Source: RUG708 sp050946535
GTDB lineage: Bacteria; Bacillota; Clostridia; Peptostreptococcales; Anaerovoracaceae
DNA: 64,000 nucleotides
Reading direction: 5' to 3'
Assembly: GCA_050946535.1 (NCBI GenBank)
Contig: JBMNUZ010000001.1
Coordinates: 124,001 to 188,000, forward strand
The notes beneath the pieces were generated by a model. It did no database searches and was not told the DNA's origin. It saw only the letters and a list, made by a program, of their open reading frames with translations. Positions 35,658-43,738 of the stretch are shown one piece after another (position 1 is the stretch's first letter; every line of letters starts with the position of its first letter). The translations under genes and the position numbers were made by a program.

Positions 35658-35878
35658 TCCTGTCGGAGCGTAACAAGGTTTCGATAAGATCGTGACACGG
35701 AATCGATCAGGGCGGAGGCAGGCTTTGATCGGAGCCTGAATCGTTTTCGATAAGAGCGTGCCCCCCAGATTTATATTCAAGATGAAACGTTTCGATCGCG
35801 GCAGGACCAGGTATCGATCGCAGCGTGAACCGGCTTCGATCACAGCGCGAATCGGCTTCATCCGATGCGTGACAAAAA
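35658..35878. repeat. Degenerate 22-nt tandem repeat array, about ten units
   Basis: Unit starts at 35658, 35680, 35702, 35724, 35746, 35768 (decayed, 23 long), 35791, 35813, 35835 and 35857. Consensus is TTCGATCR, then G or C, then AGCGTGAAYCGG plus one more base. The unit length is not a multiple of three and open frames across it are unconvincing, so it is probably not coding. Units touch without spacers, unlike CRISPR. Confidence 0.8.
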
Positions 35879-36113
35879 ATGCCAGCTGACGAGTGTGGTT
35901 TGCAGGCATCGCCGCATGTCTGCCGGGGGATGAAAATCGCGGCCGGCATCCCCTGAGAGCCTTTTTCATAAAAATGGCTGAATTTCAACGTCCAGAGGAA
36001 ATAAAAGAAACACTAGGAAGGGTGGACAGAAGCCGCTCGCTGTGATGATTGAAATTGCTTGATTACGCATCGCAAAAAAGTCAAAAAAATTGCAATTTTT
36101 TTTAAAAAATTGC

Positions 36114-36142
36114 TTGCATATGAGAAAGCTCTCAGTTATACT
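36114..36142 (+). promoter_or_regulatory. S10 operon promoter
   Basis: TTGCAT, 17-base spacer, TATACT, preceded by a long A/T-rich tract (36071-36110) that looks like an UP element. The predicted start is near 36149, giving a leader of about 280 bases. Confidence 0.75.
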
Positions 36143-36147
36143 GTATG

Positions 36148-36427
36148 AGCGTGCTCTGAAAAAGGACGTTTTTTAATGCTGCATTCATCATCCGCAAACG
36201 TTGAAAATACAGCATAGTCCAGAACCAGGCACGTTATCAGCGATGAAGCGGAAAGTTACTGAGCTATCAGATAATTCCCGCCGAGAAGGCCAGCTCGCGA
36301 AGCGGCCGAAGGGCGGAACATTTTTTTCTGAGCCGCTGCTGTGAAACACACGGCAGCGTGTTAAGTGTTCCGAGCCTCGTACAGACATAGCGAAAACGTA
36401 CGGAAGAAACAAGGAGGAAGTTAGTAA
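36148..36427 (+). promoter_or_regulatory. Long structured leader of the S10 operon
   Basis: A weak terminator-like hairpin AGCGTGCT/AGGACGTT with a T6 run lies at the very start (36148-36174). Further on, CGGAACA (36314-36320) pairs with TGTTCCG (36366-36372) around a hairpin CGCTGC-TGTG-AAA-CACA-CG-GCAGCG (36334-36358), and GGCC...GGCC arms form another. The AAGGAGG ribosome site follows. Autoregulation by an S10-operon protein is plausible but not shown. Confidence 0.55.
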
Positions 36428-36736
36428 ATGAGCAGTCAGAAAATCAGAATCAAGTTAAAGGCATACGACCACAAGGCACTCGACCAGAGCGCAGCCAAGA
36501 TCGTCGAAACAGCGAAGAAAACTGGCGCCGAGGTTTCCGGCCCTATTCCTCTCCCTACTGAGAAGGAAGTGGTTACTATACTGAGAGCCGTTCACAAGTA
36601 CAAGGATTCCAGAGAACAGTTCGAGCAGAGAACTCACAAGAGACTCATCGACATCATCAATCCTAGTGCGAAGACAGTTGACGCTCTTATGAAGATCGAT
36701 ACGCCTGCAGGCGTTGACATCGAAATCAAATTATAA
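36428..36736 (+). CDS. rpsJ: 30S ribosomal protein S10
   Basis: 102 residues, the usual length; first gene of the S10 operon. IRIKLKAYDHKALDQSAAKI, SGPIPLPTEKEVVTILRAVH and THKRLIDIINPS are diagnostic. AAGGAGG precedes the ATG. Besides 30S assembly, S10 is the NusE partner of NusB in antitermination. Confidence 0.98.
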   Translation: MSSQKIRIKLKAYDHKALDQSAAKIVETAKKTGAEVSGPIPLPTEKEVVTILRAVHKYKDSREQFEQRTHKRLIDIINPSAKTVDALMKIDTPAGVDIEIKL

Positions 36737-36739
36737 CTG

Positions 36740-36865
36740 AATCATCACTAAGAATTATAGATTTTCAAAAGGGTACGTCAGTTTACCGGAAGGCAAATGA
36801 TGGCGTATTTACGCAAGGACCTTTCAAAGGGGCCCCGCTGCAGAAAATCTCCGCTTAGTATGATT
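36740..36865 (+). ncRNA. Structured intercistronic RNA between rpsJ and rplC
   Basis: A long-range closing stem: AATCAT (36740-36745)/ATGATT (36860-36865), one bulged C, ACTAAG (36747-36752)/CTTAGT (36854-36859), an internal loop, and AGATTTTC (36759-36766)/GAAAATCT (36843-36850). That is 20 pairs in register. Inside are GGTA/TACC, GCGT-ATTT-ACGC and CCTT/AAGG hairpins. S10 and L3 genes are normally only a few tens of bases apart. Likely a ribosomal-protein autoregulatory element; ligand unknown. Confidence 0.65.
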
Positions 36866-36904
36866 GCCGTGTGCAATCCGCTGTAAGAATAGGAGGAACA
36901 AAGG

Positions 36905-37537
36905 ATGAACACAATTTTAGGGAAAAAAGTCGGAATGACTCAGATTTTTTCCGAAGCTGGCGCGGCAATTCCAGTTACAGTCATCGAAGCTGGTCCTGTA
37001 GTCGTTACACAGATCAAGACCACTCAGACTGACGGATACGAAGCCGTACAGATCGGTTATGGCGACGAAAAGGCTCACAGAGTTACGAAGCCTATGAAGG
37101 GACACTTCGAAAAAGCCGGCACCGATGCGAAGAAATACCTGAGCGAAGTCAGAGTCGAAAACGCTTCTGACTATGAGCTCGGCCAGACCTTTACCGTCGA
37201 GATGTTCGAAGAAGGCAAAAAGCTCGACATCACAGGCACTTCAAAAGGTAAAGGTACTCAGGGCAATATCAAGAGACACGGACACCGCAGAGGCCCTATG
37301 GGACACGGTTCCAAGCACAAGAGACTCGCAGGAGGCCTGGCAGCAGGTACTTATCCTTCGAGAGTATTCAAGGGCAACGATGGTCCGGGACACATGGGAC
37401 AGGACACTGTAACCATGCAGAACATCGAACTCGTAAAGGTAATTCCTGAGAGAAACGTACTTTTAGTAAAAGGCTCCGTTCCGGGAACCAAGGGCGGACT
37501 TCTCAAGATCCGCTATGCGGTTAAAGGACAGGAATAA
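36905..37537 (+). CDS. rplC: 50S ribosomal protein L3
   Basis: 210 residues; its loop reaches the peptidyl-transferase centre. GKKVGMTQIF at the start and HRRGPMGHGSKHKRLAGG plus GHMGQDTVTMQNIELVKV are diagnostic. AGGAGG lies before the ATG, directly downstream of the structured spacer RNA, which therefore is well placed to control it. Confidence 0.98.
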   Translation: MNTILGKKVGMTQIFSEAGAAIPVTVIEAGPVVVTQIKTTQTDGYEAVQIGYGDEKAHRVTKPMKGHFEKAGTDAKKYLSEVRVENASDYELGQTFTVEMFEEGKKLDITGTSKGKGTQGNIKRHGHRRGPMGHGSKHKRLAGGLAAGTYPSRVFKGNDGPGHMGQDTVTMQNIELVKVIPERNVLLVKGSVPGTKGGLLKIRYAVKGQE

Positions 37538-37564
37538 CAGAGGCTTTCGGAAGGAGGATAAACA

Positions 37565-38191
37565 ATGGCTAAAGTAACCATGCTCAATATGGCAGGCGAA
37601 ACAGTTGGCGACATCGAACTGAATGATGATATCTTCGGAATCGAAGTCAATGAATTCGCTGTGCATGAAGTTATAAAGAATTACCTCGCCAATCAGAGAC
37701 AGGGCACTCAGTCAGCAAGAACGAGAGGCGAAGTAAAGGGCGGCGGACGCAAGCCGTTCAGACAGAAGGGTACCGGCAGAGGCAGACAGGGAAGCATCAC
37801 TTCACCTAGCCACATCGGAGGCGGCGTTGTATTCGCTCCGAAGCCAAGAGACTACAGCTATTCGGTACCGAAGAAGGTTAAGAGACTTGCGATCAAGTCT
37901 GTTCTCACTTCAAAGGTTAACGACGGAGAGATCATCGTTCTCGATTCGCTCGAATTCGACGAGCCGAAGACGAAGAAGATGCTCGAAGTTCTGGATAACA
38001 TCAAGGCTGACAAGAAAAAGACCATCATCGTTACTGATACAAAGAACGAAAATGTCGTTAAATCAGCAGCCAACATCCCTGGCGTATTTACTGCTAATGT
38101 AGGCAGCCTCAACTGCTACGACATGCTGAACTCAAACAGCTTCGTAATCACGCAGGATGCCATCAGGAAACTCGAGGAGGTGTACGCATAA
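37565..38191 (+). CDS. rplD: 50S ribosomal protein L4
   Basis: 208 residues. The exit-tunnel loop GGGRKPFRQKGTGRGRQG is intact, with no insertion or change at the positions linked to macrolide resistance that I can see. In E. coli L4 regulates the S10 operon. GGAAGGAGG precedes the ATG; the stop overlaps rplW by one base. Confidence 0.97.
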   Translation: MAKVTMLNMAGETVGDIELNDDIFGIEVNEFAVHEVIKNYLANQRQGTQSARTRGEVKGGGRKPFRQKGTGRGRQGSITSPSHIGGGVVFAPKPRDYSYSVPKKVKRLAIKSVLTSKVNDGEIIVLDSLEFDEPKTKKMLEVLDNIKADKKKTIIVTDTKNENVVKSAANIPGVFTANVGSLNCYDMLNSNSFVITQDAIRKLEEVYA

Positions 38192-38481
38192 TGAAAACTC
38201 CTTATGATGTAATACTTGCACCGGTCATCACCGAAAAGAGTATGGATGACGCAGCAGACAGAAAGTACACTTTCTTAGTTGCAAAGGACGCAAACAAGAC
38301 CGAAATCAAGATCGCTCTCGAAGAAATCTTCGGAATCGAAGTTGAGAAGGTCAACGTTATGAACATTAACGGCAAGAAAAAGAGAATGGGAAGAAACGTC
38401 GGCATGACGGCCAGCAGAAAAAAGGCTATCGTGAAGCTGACTGAAACCAGCAAGGAAATCGAGTTATTCCAGGGACTGTAA
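38191..38481 (+). CDS. rplW: 50S ribosomal protein L23
   Basis: 96 residues, sits at the tunnel exit and docks trigger factor and SRP. DVILAPVITEKSMDDA and GKKKRMGRNVGMTASRKKAIV are typical. It begins in the TAATG overlap with rplD behind a GAGGAGG site inside that gene. Confidence 0.97.
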   Translation: MKTPYDVILAPVITEKSMDDAADRKYTFLVAKDANKTEIKIALEEIFGIEVEKVNVMNINGKKKRMGRNVGMTASRKKAIVKLTETSKEIELFQGL

Positions 38482-38503
38482 CTCATAGAGGAGGATACGA
38501 CAG

Positions 38504-39337
38504 ATGGCTATTAAGAAATACAAGCCGATGACTCCAGGCCAGAGGGGCATGACAGTCTCGGCTTTTGATGAGATAACAAAGACTGTTCCTGAAAAGTCAT
38601 TAACAGTCACTCTTAAAAAGCATGCCGGCAGAAACAACCGCGGCAAGATCACCGTCAGACAGAGAGGCGGCGGATACAGACACAAGTACAGAATCATCGA
38701 TTTCAAGAGAAATAAAGATGGAATTCCTGCTACTGTAAAAGCGATCGAATACGATCCGAACAGAAGCGCGAACATCGCTCTTCTCTTCTACGCTGACGGC
38801 GAAAAGAGATACATAATCGCTCCGGATGGACTCAAGGTGGGAGACGTTCTCGTTTCAGGTCCTGAATCAGATATCAAGACAGGAAACGCTCTTCCGCTCG
38901 CTAACATTCCGGTAGGCACACTGATCCACAACATCGAGCTCCAGCCGGGCGGCGGCGCAAAGATGGTAAGATCTGCAGGCAACGGCGCGCAGCTGATGGC
39001 CAAGGAAGGAAACTTCGCTCAGGTAAGGCTCCCGTCCGGTGAAGTAAGAAAAGTAAGAATCGAATGCAGAGCTACCATCGGTGAAGTCGGCAACCTCGAT
39101 CACGAAAACATCAAGATCGGCAAAGCCGGCAAGACAAGACACATGGGCAGAAGACCTCAGGTAAGAGGTTCTGTTATGAACCCTAACGACCACCCTCACG
39201 GCGGTGGTGAAGGACGTGCTCCTGTAGGACGTAAGAGCCCGATGACTCCTTGGGGCAAGCCTGCTCTCGGTTACAAGACGAGAAAGAAGAAAAAGGCTTC
39301 GAACAAGCTTATCGTCAAGAGACGTAACGAGAAATAA
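38504..39337 (+). CDS. rplB: 50S ribosomal protein L2
   Basis: 277 residues, near the peptidyl-transferase centre. RGGGYRHKYRIIDFKRNK and the C-terminal NPNDHPHGGGEGRAPVGRKS with the conserved His are intact. GAGGAGG lies upstream. Confidence 0.98.
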   Translation: MAIKKYKPMTPGQRGMTVSAFDEITKTVPEKSLTVTLKKHAGRNNRGKITVRQRGGGYRHKYRIIDFKRNKDGIPATVKAIEYDPNRSANIALLFYADGEKRYIIAPDGLKVGDVLVSGPESDIKTGNALPLANIPVGTLIHNIELQPGGGAKMVRSAGNGAQLMAKEGNFAQVRLPSGEVRKVRIECRATIGEVGNLDHENIKIGKAGKTRHMGRRPQVRGSVMNPNDHPHGGGEGRAPVGRKSPMTPWGKPALGYKTRKKKKASNKLIVKRRNEK

Positions 39338-39352
39338 TTAGGAGGACACACA

Positions 39353-39634
39353 ATGGGAAGATCAGTTAAAAAAGGACCTTTCGTCGATGCGAAACTTCTC
39401 GCAGCGATCGAAGAGATGAATAAAAACAACGAAAAGAAAGTAATAAAGACTTGGTCAAGACCTTCTACCATATTTCCTCAGATGATCGGACACACGATCG
39501 CTGTTCATGACGGCAGAAAACACGTGCCTGTATATATTACAGAGGACATGGTAGGCCACCGCCTCGGAGAGTTCGCTCCGACGAGAACATACAGAGGTCA
39601 TGCGGACAAGGAAAAGGGCTCCAAGAGAGTCTGA
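39353..39634 (+). CDS. rpsS: 30S ribosomal protein S19
   Basis: 93 residues. RSVKKGPFVD at the start and WSRPSTIFPQMIGHTIAVHD, VGHRLGEFAPTRTYRGH are diagnostic. AGGAGG precedes the ATG, 15 bases after rplB. Confidence 0.98.
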   Translation: MGRSVKKGPFVDAKLLAAIEEMNKNNEKKVIKTWSRPSTIFPQMIGHTIAVHDGRKHVPVYITEDMVGHRLGEFAPTRTYRGHADKEKGSKRV

Positions 39635-39657
39635 TGATTTGAAAGGAGGATTTACAG

Positions 39658-39990
39658 ATGGAAGCTAAAGCCACTGCAAAGTACGTAAGGATGTCTCCGA
39701 GCAAATTAAAGCCCGTATGCGATCTCGTCAGAGGCAAGGACATCGACGAAGCACTGACTATTTTGAAATTTACCCCGGGAAAAGGTGCTCAGATCGTGGA
39801 AAAGGTTGTTCAGTCTGCAGCTGCTAACGCTGAGAACAACCACGATATGGACAGAGACTCTTTATACGTAGCAGAGATATATGCGAACCAGGGTCCTACA
39901 ATGAAGAGATTCAGAGCAGGCTCTCAGGGCAGAGCATCAGTTATATTAAAAAGATCAAGCCATGTAGGTGTTACGTTAAAAGAAAGATAA
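39658..39990 (+). CDS. rplV: 50S ribosomal protein L22
   Basis: 110 residues. YVRMSPSKLKPVCDLVRGK and the hairpin region GPTMKRFRAGSQGRASVILK that lines the exit tunnel are present. GAAAGGAGG precedes the ATG. Confidence 0.97.
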   Translation: MEAKATAKYVRMSPSKLKPVCDLVRGKDIDEALTILKFTPGKGAQIVEKVVQSAAANAENNHDMDRDSLYVAEIYANQGPTMKRFRAGSQGRASVILKRSSHVGVTLKER

Positions 39991-40010
39991 TCTGAACAGG
40001 AGGTATATTC

Positions 40011-40880
40011 ATGGGTCAGAAAGTAAGCCCGCATGGATTCAGAGTGGGCGTTATACAGGACTGGGATTCCAAATGGTACGCTGATAAAAAGAATTTTTCC
40101 GACTATCTCGTTGAAGATAAAAAGATCAGGGATTTCGTAAAGAAGAAGCTGTATCTCGCAGGAATTTCAAGAATCCTGATAGACAGAGCATCAAACAATC
40201 AGGTTAAGCTGACTATCCTCGCAGGCAAGCCGGGAATGATCATCGGCAAGAGCGGCGCAGGCATAGAAGAGCTCAAGAAAGAACTTGAAAAGCTTACTGG
40301 CAAGCAGGTAAGCATCAATATCGTAGAAGTAAGAAGAACTGAGCTTGACGCTCAGCTTACTGCTGAAAGCATCGCTTCCGCACTCGAGAGAAGAGTTTCA
40401 TTCAGAAGAGCCATGAAGCAGGCTATCGGCAGAACTATGAAGGCTGGCAGCAAGGGCATTAAGGTTGTACTTTCAGGAAGACTCGGCGGTGCAGAAATCG
40501 CAAGAAGTGAAAAGTACAGCGCAGGAAATGTTCCTCTTCATACACTCAGAGCAAATATCGATTACGGATTCGCCGAAGCAGACACTACTTACGGCAGAAT
40601 CGGCGTAAAGGTATGGATCAACCAGGGCGAAGTCCTCGGCAACGATCTTGTAAGCCCGATTCCGGAATCGACAGGCAGAAACGAAAGACGCGGCAGAAGA
40701 AGAAGAAATGACAGAAACGGCCGCGGCGACAGAAGAGATTACAGAAGAAACGGCAGGAGAGGCAATGACGCCGACGAGAAGAAGGCTGTTCCTATTCAGA
40801 GAAGAAAGCTGAAGAAGAAGGAAGCACCTGCACCTGCACCGCAGGCAGAGGCTGAAGCACCTCAGGTTTCAGAAGAGTAA
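40011..40880 (+). CDS. rpsC: 30S ribosomal protein S3 with charged C-terminal extension
   Basis: 289 residues against the usual 210-230. The KH domain has the GxxG loop in KPGMIIGKSGAGIEELKKEL and the C-terminal domain GLGRIGVKVW-type segment (YGRIGVKVWINQGEVLG). After about residue 222 comes a stretch of Arg/Asn/Gly-rich repeats, then a Lys patch and an Ala/Pro/Glu end resembling the L10 tail. S3 helps unwind mRNA at the ribosome entry site, so a basic tail could touch mRNA; this is inference. CAGGAGG precedes the ATG. Confidence 0.97.
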   Translation: MGQKVSPHGFRVGVIQDWDSKWYADKKNFSDYLVEDKKIRDFVKKKLYLAGISRILIDRASNNQVKLTILAGKPGMIIGKSGAGIEELKKELEKLTGKQVSINIVEVRRTELDAQLTAESIASALERRVSFRRAMKQAIGRTMKAGSKGIKVVLSGRLGGAEIARSEKYSAGNVPLHTLRANIDYGFAEADTTYGRIGVKVWINQGEVLGNDLVSPIPESTGRNERRGRRRRNDRNGRGDRRDYRRNGRRGNDADEKKAVPIQRRKLKKKEAPAPAPQAEAEAPQVSEE

Positions 40881-40910
40881 GAGCAAAGATCAGGAAGGAG
40901 GAATGAGCCG

Positions 40911-41342
40911 ATGTTAATGCCAAAAAGAGTAAAGCACCGCAGACAGCACAGAGGCAGAATGAAAGGTGTTGCTACTAGAGGAAACACCATTACATACGGT
41001 CAGTACGGACTCGCAGCACTGGAGCCTGGCTGGATCACATCAAACCAGATCGAGGCTGCCAGAATAGCTATGACAAGATATATAAAGAGAGGCGGAAGAG
41101 TTTATATCAAGATCTTCCCTCACAAGTCGGTAACAAAGAAGCCGGCAGAAGTAAGAATGGGTTCAGGAAAAGGTTCGCCTGAGTACTGGGTAGCAGTAGT
41201 TAAACCGGGCAGAGTTATGTTTGAAATCGGCGACGTATCCGAGGAAACTGCTCGTGAAGCTATGCGTCTCGCTGCTCACAAACTCCCGATCAAGACTAAG
41301 TTTATCGCAAAGGAAGCAGCTGTAGAGGGCGGTGAAGAATAA
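40911..41342 (+). CDS. rplP: 50S ribosomal protein L16
   Basis: 143 residues. The start MLMPKRVKHRRQHRGRMKG is the family's normal N terminus, so ATG 40911 (AAGGAGG nine bases upstream) is preferred over ATG 40917. VRMGSGKGSPEYWVAVVKPG carries the Arg that is hydroxylated in some species. Confidence 0.98.
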   Translation: MLMPKRVKHRRQHRGRMKGVATRGNTITYGQYGLAALEPGWITSNQIEAARIAMTRYIKRGGRVYIKIFPHKSVTKKPAEVRMGSGKGSPEYWVAVVKPGRVMFEIGDVSEETAREAMRLAAHKLPIKTKFIAKEAAVEGGEE

Positions 41343-41542
41343 TGAAAATGGACGCTATCAGAGAGATGACTCCGGCCGAGCTCGGAGATGAGCTTACAAA
41401 GCAGAAGAACGAATTATTCAACCTCAGATTCCAGCACATCACAGGACAGCTTGAAAACCCTATGAGGCTGCGTGAGGTTAGAAAAGATATCGCCAGAATC
41501 AAGACTGTTATAAGAGAGAAAGAACTTGAAACCAGGGCTTAG
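41342..41542 (+). CDS. rpmC: 50S ribosomal protein L29
   Basis: 66 residues, two helices at the tunnel exit. REMTPAELGDELTKQKNELF and LRFQHITGQLENPMRLREVR are typical. It starts in a TAATG overlap with rplP. Confidence 0.97.
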   Translation: MKMDAIREMTPAELGDELTKQKNELFNLRFQHITGQLENPMRLREVRKDIARIKTVIREKELETRA

Positions 41543-41560
41543 TCGAAAGGAGGAATACTG

Positions 41561-41818
41561 ATGTCAGAGAGAAACAACAGAAAGACAAGAGTTGGTGTCG
41601 TTACCAGCAACAAGATGGACAAGACAATAACTGTATCAGTTGAAGACTTCGTAAGACATTCGCTTTACGGCAAAGCCGTCAAGAGGACAAAGAAGTTCCA
41701 GGCTCACGATGAAAACAACGTATGCAGCATTGGCGATACTGTAAGAATTATGGAAACCAGACCTCTGTCCAAGAACAAGAGATGGAGACTTGTAGAAATA
41801 GTTGAAAAGGTAAAATAA
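41561..41818 (+). CDS. rpsQ: 30S ribosomal protein S17
   Basis: 85 residues, OB fold. RVGVVTSNKMDKTITVSVED and HDENNVCSIGDTVRIMETRP, then PLSKNKRWRLVEI, are diagnostic. GAAAGGAGG precedes the ATG. Confidence 0.98.
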   Translation: MSERNNRKTRVGVVTSNKMDKTITVSVEDFVRHSLYGKAVKRTKKFQAHDENNVCSIGDTVRIMETRPLSKNKRWRLVEIVEKVK

Positions 41819-41842
41819 CTTACTGAAAGGAGGCACCGAAAA

Positions 41843-42211
41843 ATGATCCAGACAGAGAGCAGACTCAGAGTCGCTGATAATTCTGGTGCTAAGGAATTGC
41901 TTTGTATTCGTGTCCTCGGCGGAACCGGCCATAAGACAGCGAATATTGGAGATATAATAGTTTGTGCCGTTAAAGATTCAACTCCGGGCGGAGTTGTAAA
42001 GAAGGGCGATGTTGTAAGAGCAGTCATCGTCCGTTCAAAGAGCGGCCTCAGAAGACAGGACGGAAGCTATATCAAGTTCGACCAGAACGCAGCCGTAGTT
42101 ATCAGGGACGATAAAACACCTGTCGGAACACGTATTTTCGGACCAGTAGCAAGAGAGCTCAGGGACGACGGCTTCATGAAGATCGTTTCCCTGGCACCGG
42201 AAGTGCTCTAA
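41843..42211 (+). CDS. rplN: 50S ribosomal protein L14
   Basis: 122 residues, exactly the usual length. MIQTESRLRVADNSGAKELL and GTRIFGPVARELRD are diagnostic. GAAAGGAGG precedes the ATG. Confidence 0.98.
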   Translation: MIQTESRLRVADNSGAKELLCIRVLGGTGHKTANIGDIIVCAVKDSTPGGVVKKGDVVRAVIVRSKSGLRRQDGSYIKFDQNAAVVIRDDKTPVGTRIFGPVARELRDDGFMKIVSLAPEVL

Positions 42212-42230
42212 CGGGGAGGTGTTGTTGAAA

Positions 42231-42536
42231 ATGAAGATCAAAACTGATGATACCGTAGTAGTAATCAGCGGCAAAGACAAAGGCAAAAAGGGCAAGGTCA
42301 TCAAGGCTATGCCTAAAGAACACAGAGTCATCGTCGAAGGCGTGAACATGCAGACGAAGCACGCCAAGCAGACCAGAACAACTCCAGCAGAAATCAAACA
42401 CCAGGAAGGCCCTATCGATGTATCGAACGTTATGTACTGGGACAGCAAGGCCAGAAAAGCTACCAGAATCGGATACAAAGGCACGGGCAAAGACAAAGTA
42501 AGGATTTCAAAGAAGTCCGGTGAAGAGATTGATTAG
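42231..42536 (+). CDS. rplX: 50S ribosomal protein L24
   Basis: 101 residues with the KOW motif VVVISGKDKGKKGKVIKAMP. I chose ATG 42231 (MKIKTDDTVVV); GGGGAGG is 11 bases upstream. Nearer in-frame GTG/TTG codons at 42219-42225 overlap or crowd the site. It initiates 50S assembly. Confidence 0.95.
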   Translation: MKIKTDDTVVVISGKDKGKKGKVIKAMPKEHRVIVEGVNMQTKHAKQTRTTPAEIKHQEGPIDVSNVMYWDSKARKATRIGYKGTGKDKVRISKKSGEEID

Positions 42537-42554
42537 TGAAGGGAGGTTCTGAAC

Positions 42555-43097
42555 ATGGCAACAAGATTGAAAGAACATTATGACAATGAAGTCTTCAGTG
42601 GTCTTAAAGATAAGTTCAATTATGACAATGTGATGGAAGTCCCTAAGCTCGAGAAGATTACAGTAAACATCGGACTCGGCCAGATCAAGGACAACCAGAA
42701 GCTGATAGATGCTGCCGTTGAGCAGCTCGGCCTTATCACAGGACAGAAGCCTGTCATCACAAAGGCCAAGAAGTCCATTGCGAACTTCAAACTCAGAGAG
42801 GGAATGCCTATCGGCGTTAAAGTTACTCTCCGCGGTGAGAACATGTACGTTTTCGCTGACAAATTCTTCAGCATCGCACTCCCGAGACTGAGAGACTTCA
42901 AGGGAGTCAGCAGAAACTCGTTTGACGGCCGCGGCAACTACACGATCGGCCTCAAAGAGCAGCTGATTTTCCCTGAAATCGAGTACGACAAGATCGAAAA
43001 AATCATGGGTATGGATATTACATTCACGACGACGGCAAAGACAGACGAGGAAGCGCTCGCTCTTCTCGAAATGCTCGGCATGCCGTTCGAAAAGTAA
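42555..43097 (+). CDS. rplE: 50S ribosomal protein L5
   Basis: 180 residues, binds 5S rRNA. VPKLEKITVNIGLGQIKDNQ, KKSIANFKLREGMPIGVKVT and FDGRGNYTIGLKEQLIFPEI are diagnostic. GGGAGG precedes the ATG. Confidence 0.98.
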   Translation: MATRLKEHYDNEVFSGLKDKFNYDNVMEVPKLEKITVNIGLGQIKDNQKLIDAAVEQLGLITGQKPVITKAKKSIANFKLREGMPIGVKVTLRGENMYVFADKFFSIALPRLRDFKGVSRNSFDGRGNYTIGLKEQLIFPEIEYDKIEKIMGMDITFTTTAKTDEEALALLEMLGMPFEK

Positions 43098-43109
43098 CAG
43101 GAGGGAACA

Positions 43110-43295
43110 ATGGCAAAGACATCTCTCAAAGTTAAACAGCAGAAGAAACCCAAGTATTCAACTCGCGCATATACAAGATGCAAGATCTGCGGAAGACCGC
43201 ATTCAGTTCTGAGAAAGTACGGTATCTGCCGTATCTGCTTCAGAGAAATGGCGTATAAGGGCGAGATTCCGGGAGTAAAGAAATCCAGCTGGTAG
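43110..43295 (+). CDS. rpsZ: 30S ribosomal protein S14, zinc type
   Basis: 61 residues, the short zinc-binding form (C24, C27, C40, C43 in CKICGRPHSVLRKYGICRIC). This type is standard in Gram-positive bacteria. AGGAGG precedes the ATG. Confidence 0.97.
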   Translation: MAKTSLKVKQQKKPKYSTRAYTRCKICGRPHSVLRKYGICRICFREMAYKGEIPGVKKSSW

Positions 43296-43326
43296 ACCCG
43301 GAAGTGAAGAAAGGAGGTAAGCTACA

Positions 43327-43725
43327 ATGACCATGACTGATCCTATAGCAGACATGCTTACAAGAATCAGAAATGCAAATACAGCAGGTCACGAAACTGT
43401 TGATATCCCTGCGTCCAAGATGAAGACTTCGATTGTAAAGATCCTCAAGGACGAAGGTTATATAAAAGATTACGAAATCATCGATGACAACATCCAGGGC
43501 ACGATCAGAGTTACTCTGAAGTACGGTGCCAACAAGGAGCACGTCATCGGCGGCTTAAAGAAGATCTCAAAGCCGGGCCTCAAGGTTTACGCCAAGAAGG
43601 ATGAAATTCCAAAGGTTCTCGGCGGACTCGGCATCGCTATTATTTCAACTTCCAACGGCATCATCAGCGATAAGGAAGCCAGGAAGCTCGGAGTAGGCGG
43701 AGAAGTTATTTGCTACGTTTGGTAG
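43327..43725 (+). CDS. rpsH: 30S ribosomal protein S8
   Basis: 132 residues. DPIADMLTRIRNANTAGHET and the C-terminal STSNGIISDKEARKLGVGGE are diagnostic. ATG 43327 lies nine bases after AAGGAGG; a second ATG two codons on is less well spaced. S8 represses the spc operon in E. coli. Confidence 0.97.
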   Translation: MTMTDPIADMLTRIRNANTAGHETVDIPASKMKTSIVKILKDEGYIKDYEIIDDNIQGTIRVTLKYGANKEHVIGGLKKISKPGLKVYAKKDEIPKVLGGLGIAIISTSNGIISDKEARKLGVGGEVICYVW

Positions 43726-43738
43726 GGAGGAAACAGCA

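Noticed and set aside
35658..35878. Possible CRISPR array
   Set aside because: Units are contiguous and degenerate with no unique spacers and no cas genes in the window.
35505..35988. Minus-strand frames across the 22-nt repeat
   Set aside because: A 22-base period breaks the reading frame at each unit, there is no ribosome site and no similarity that I recognise.
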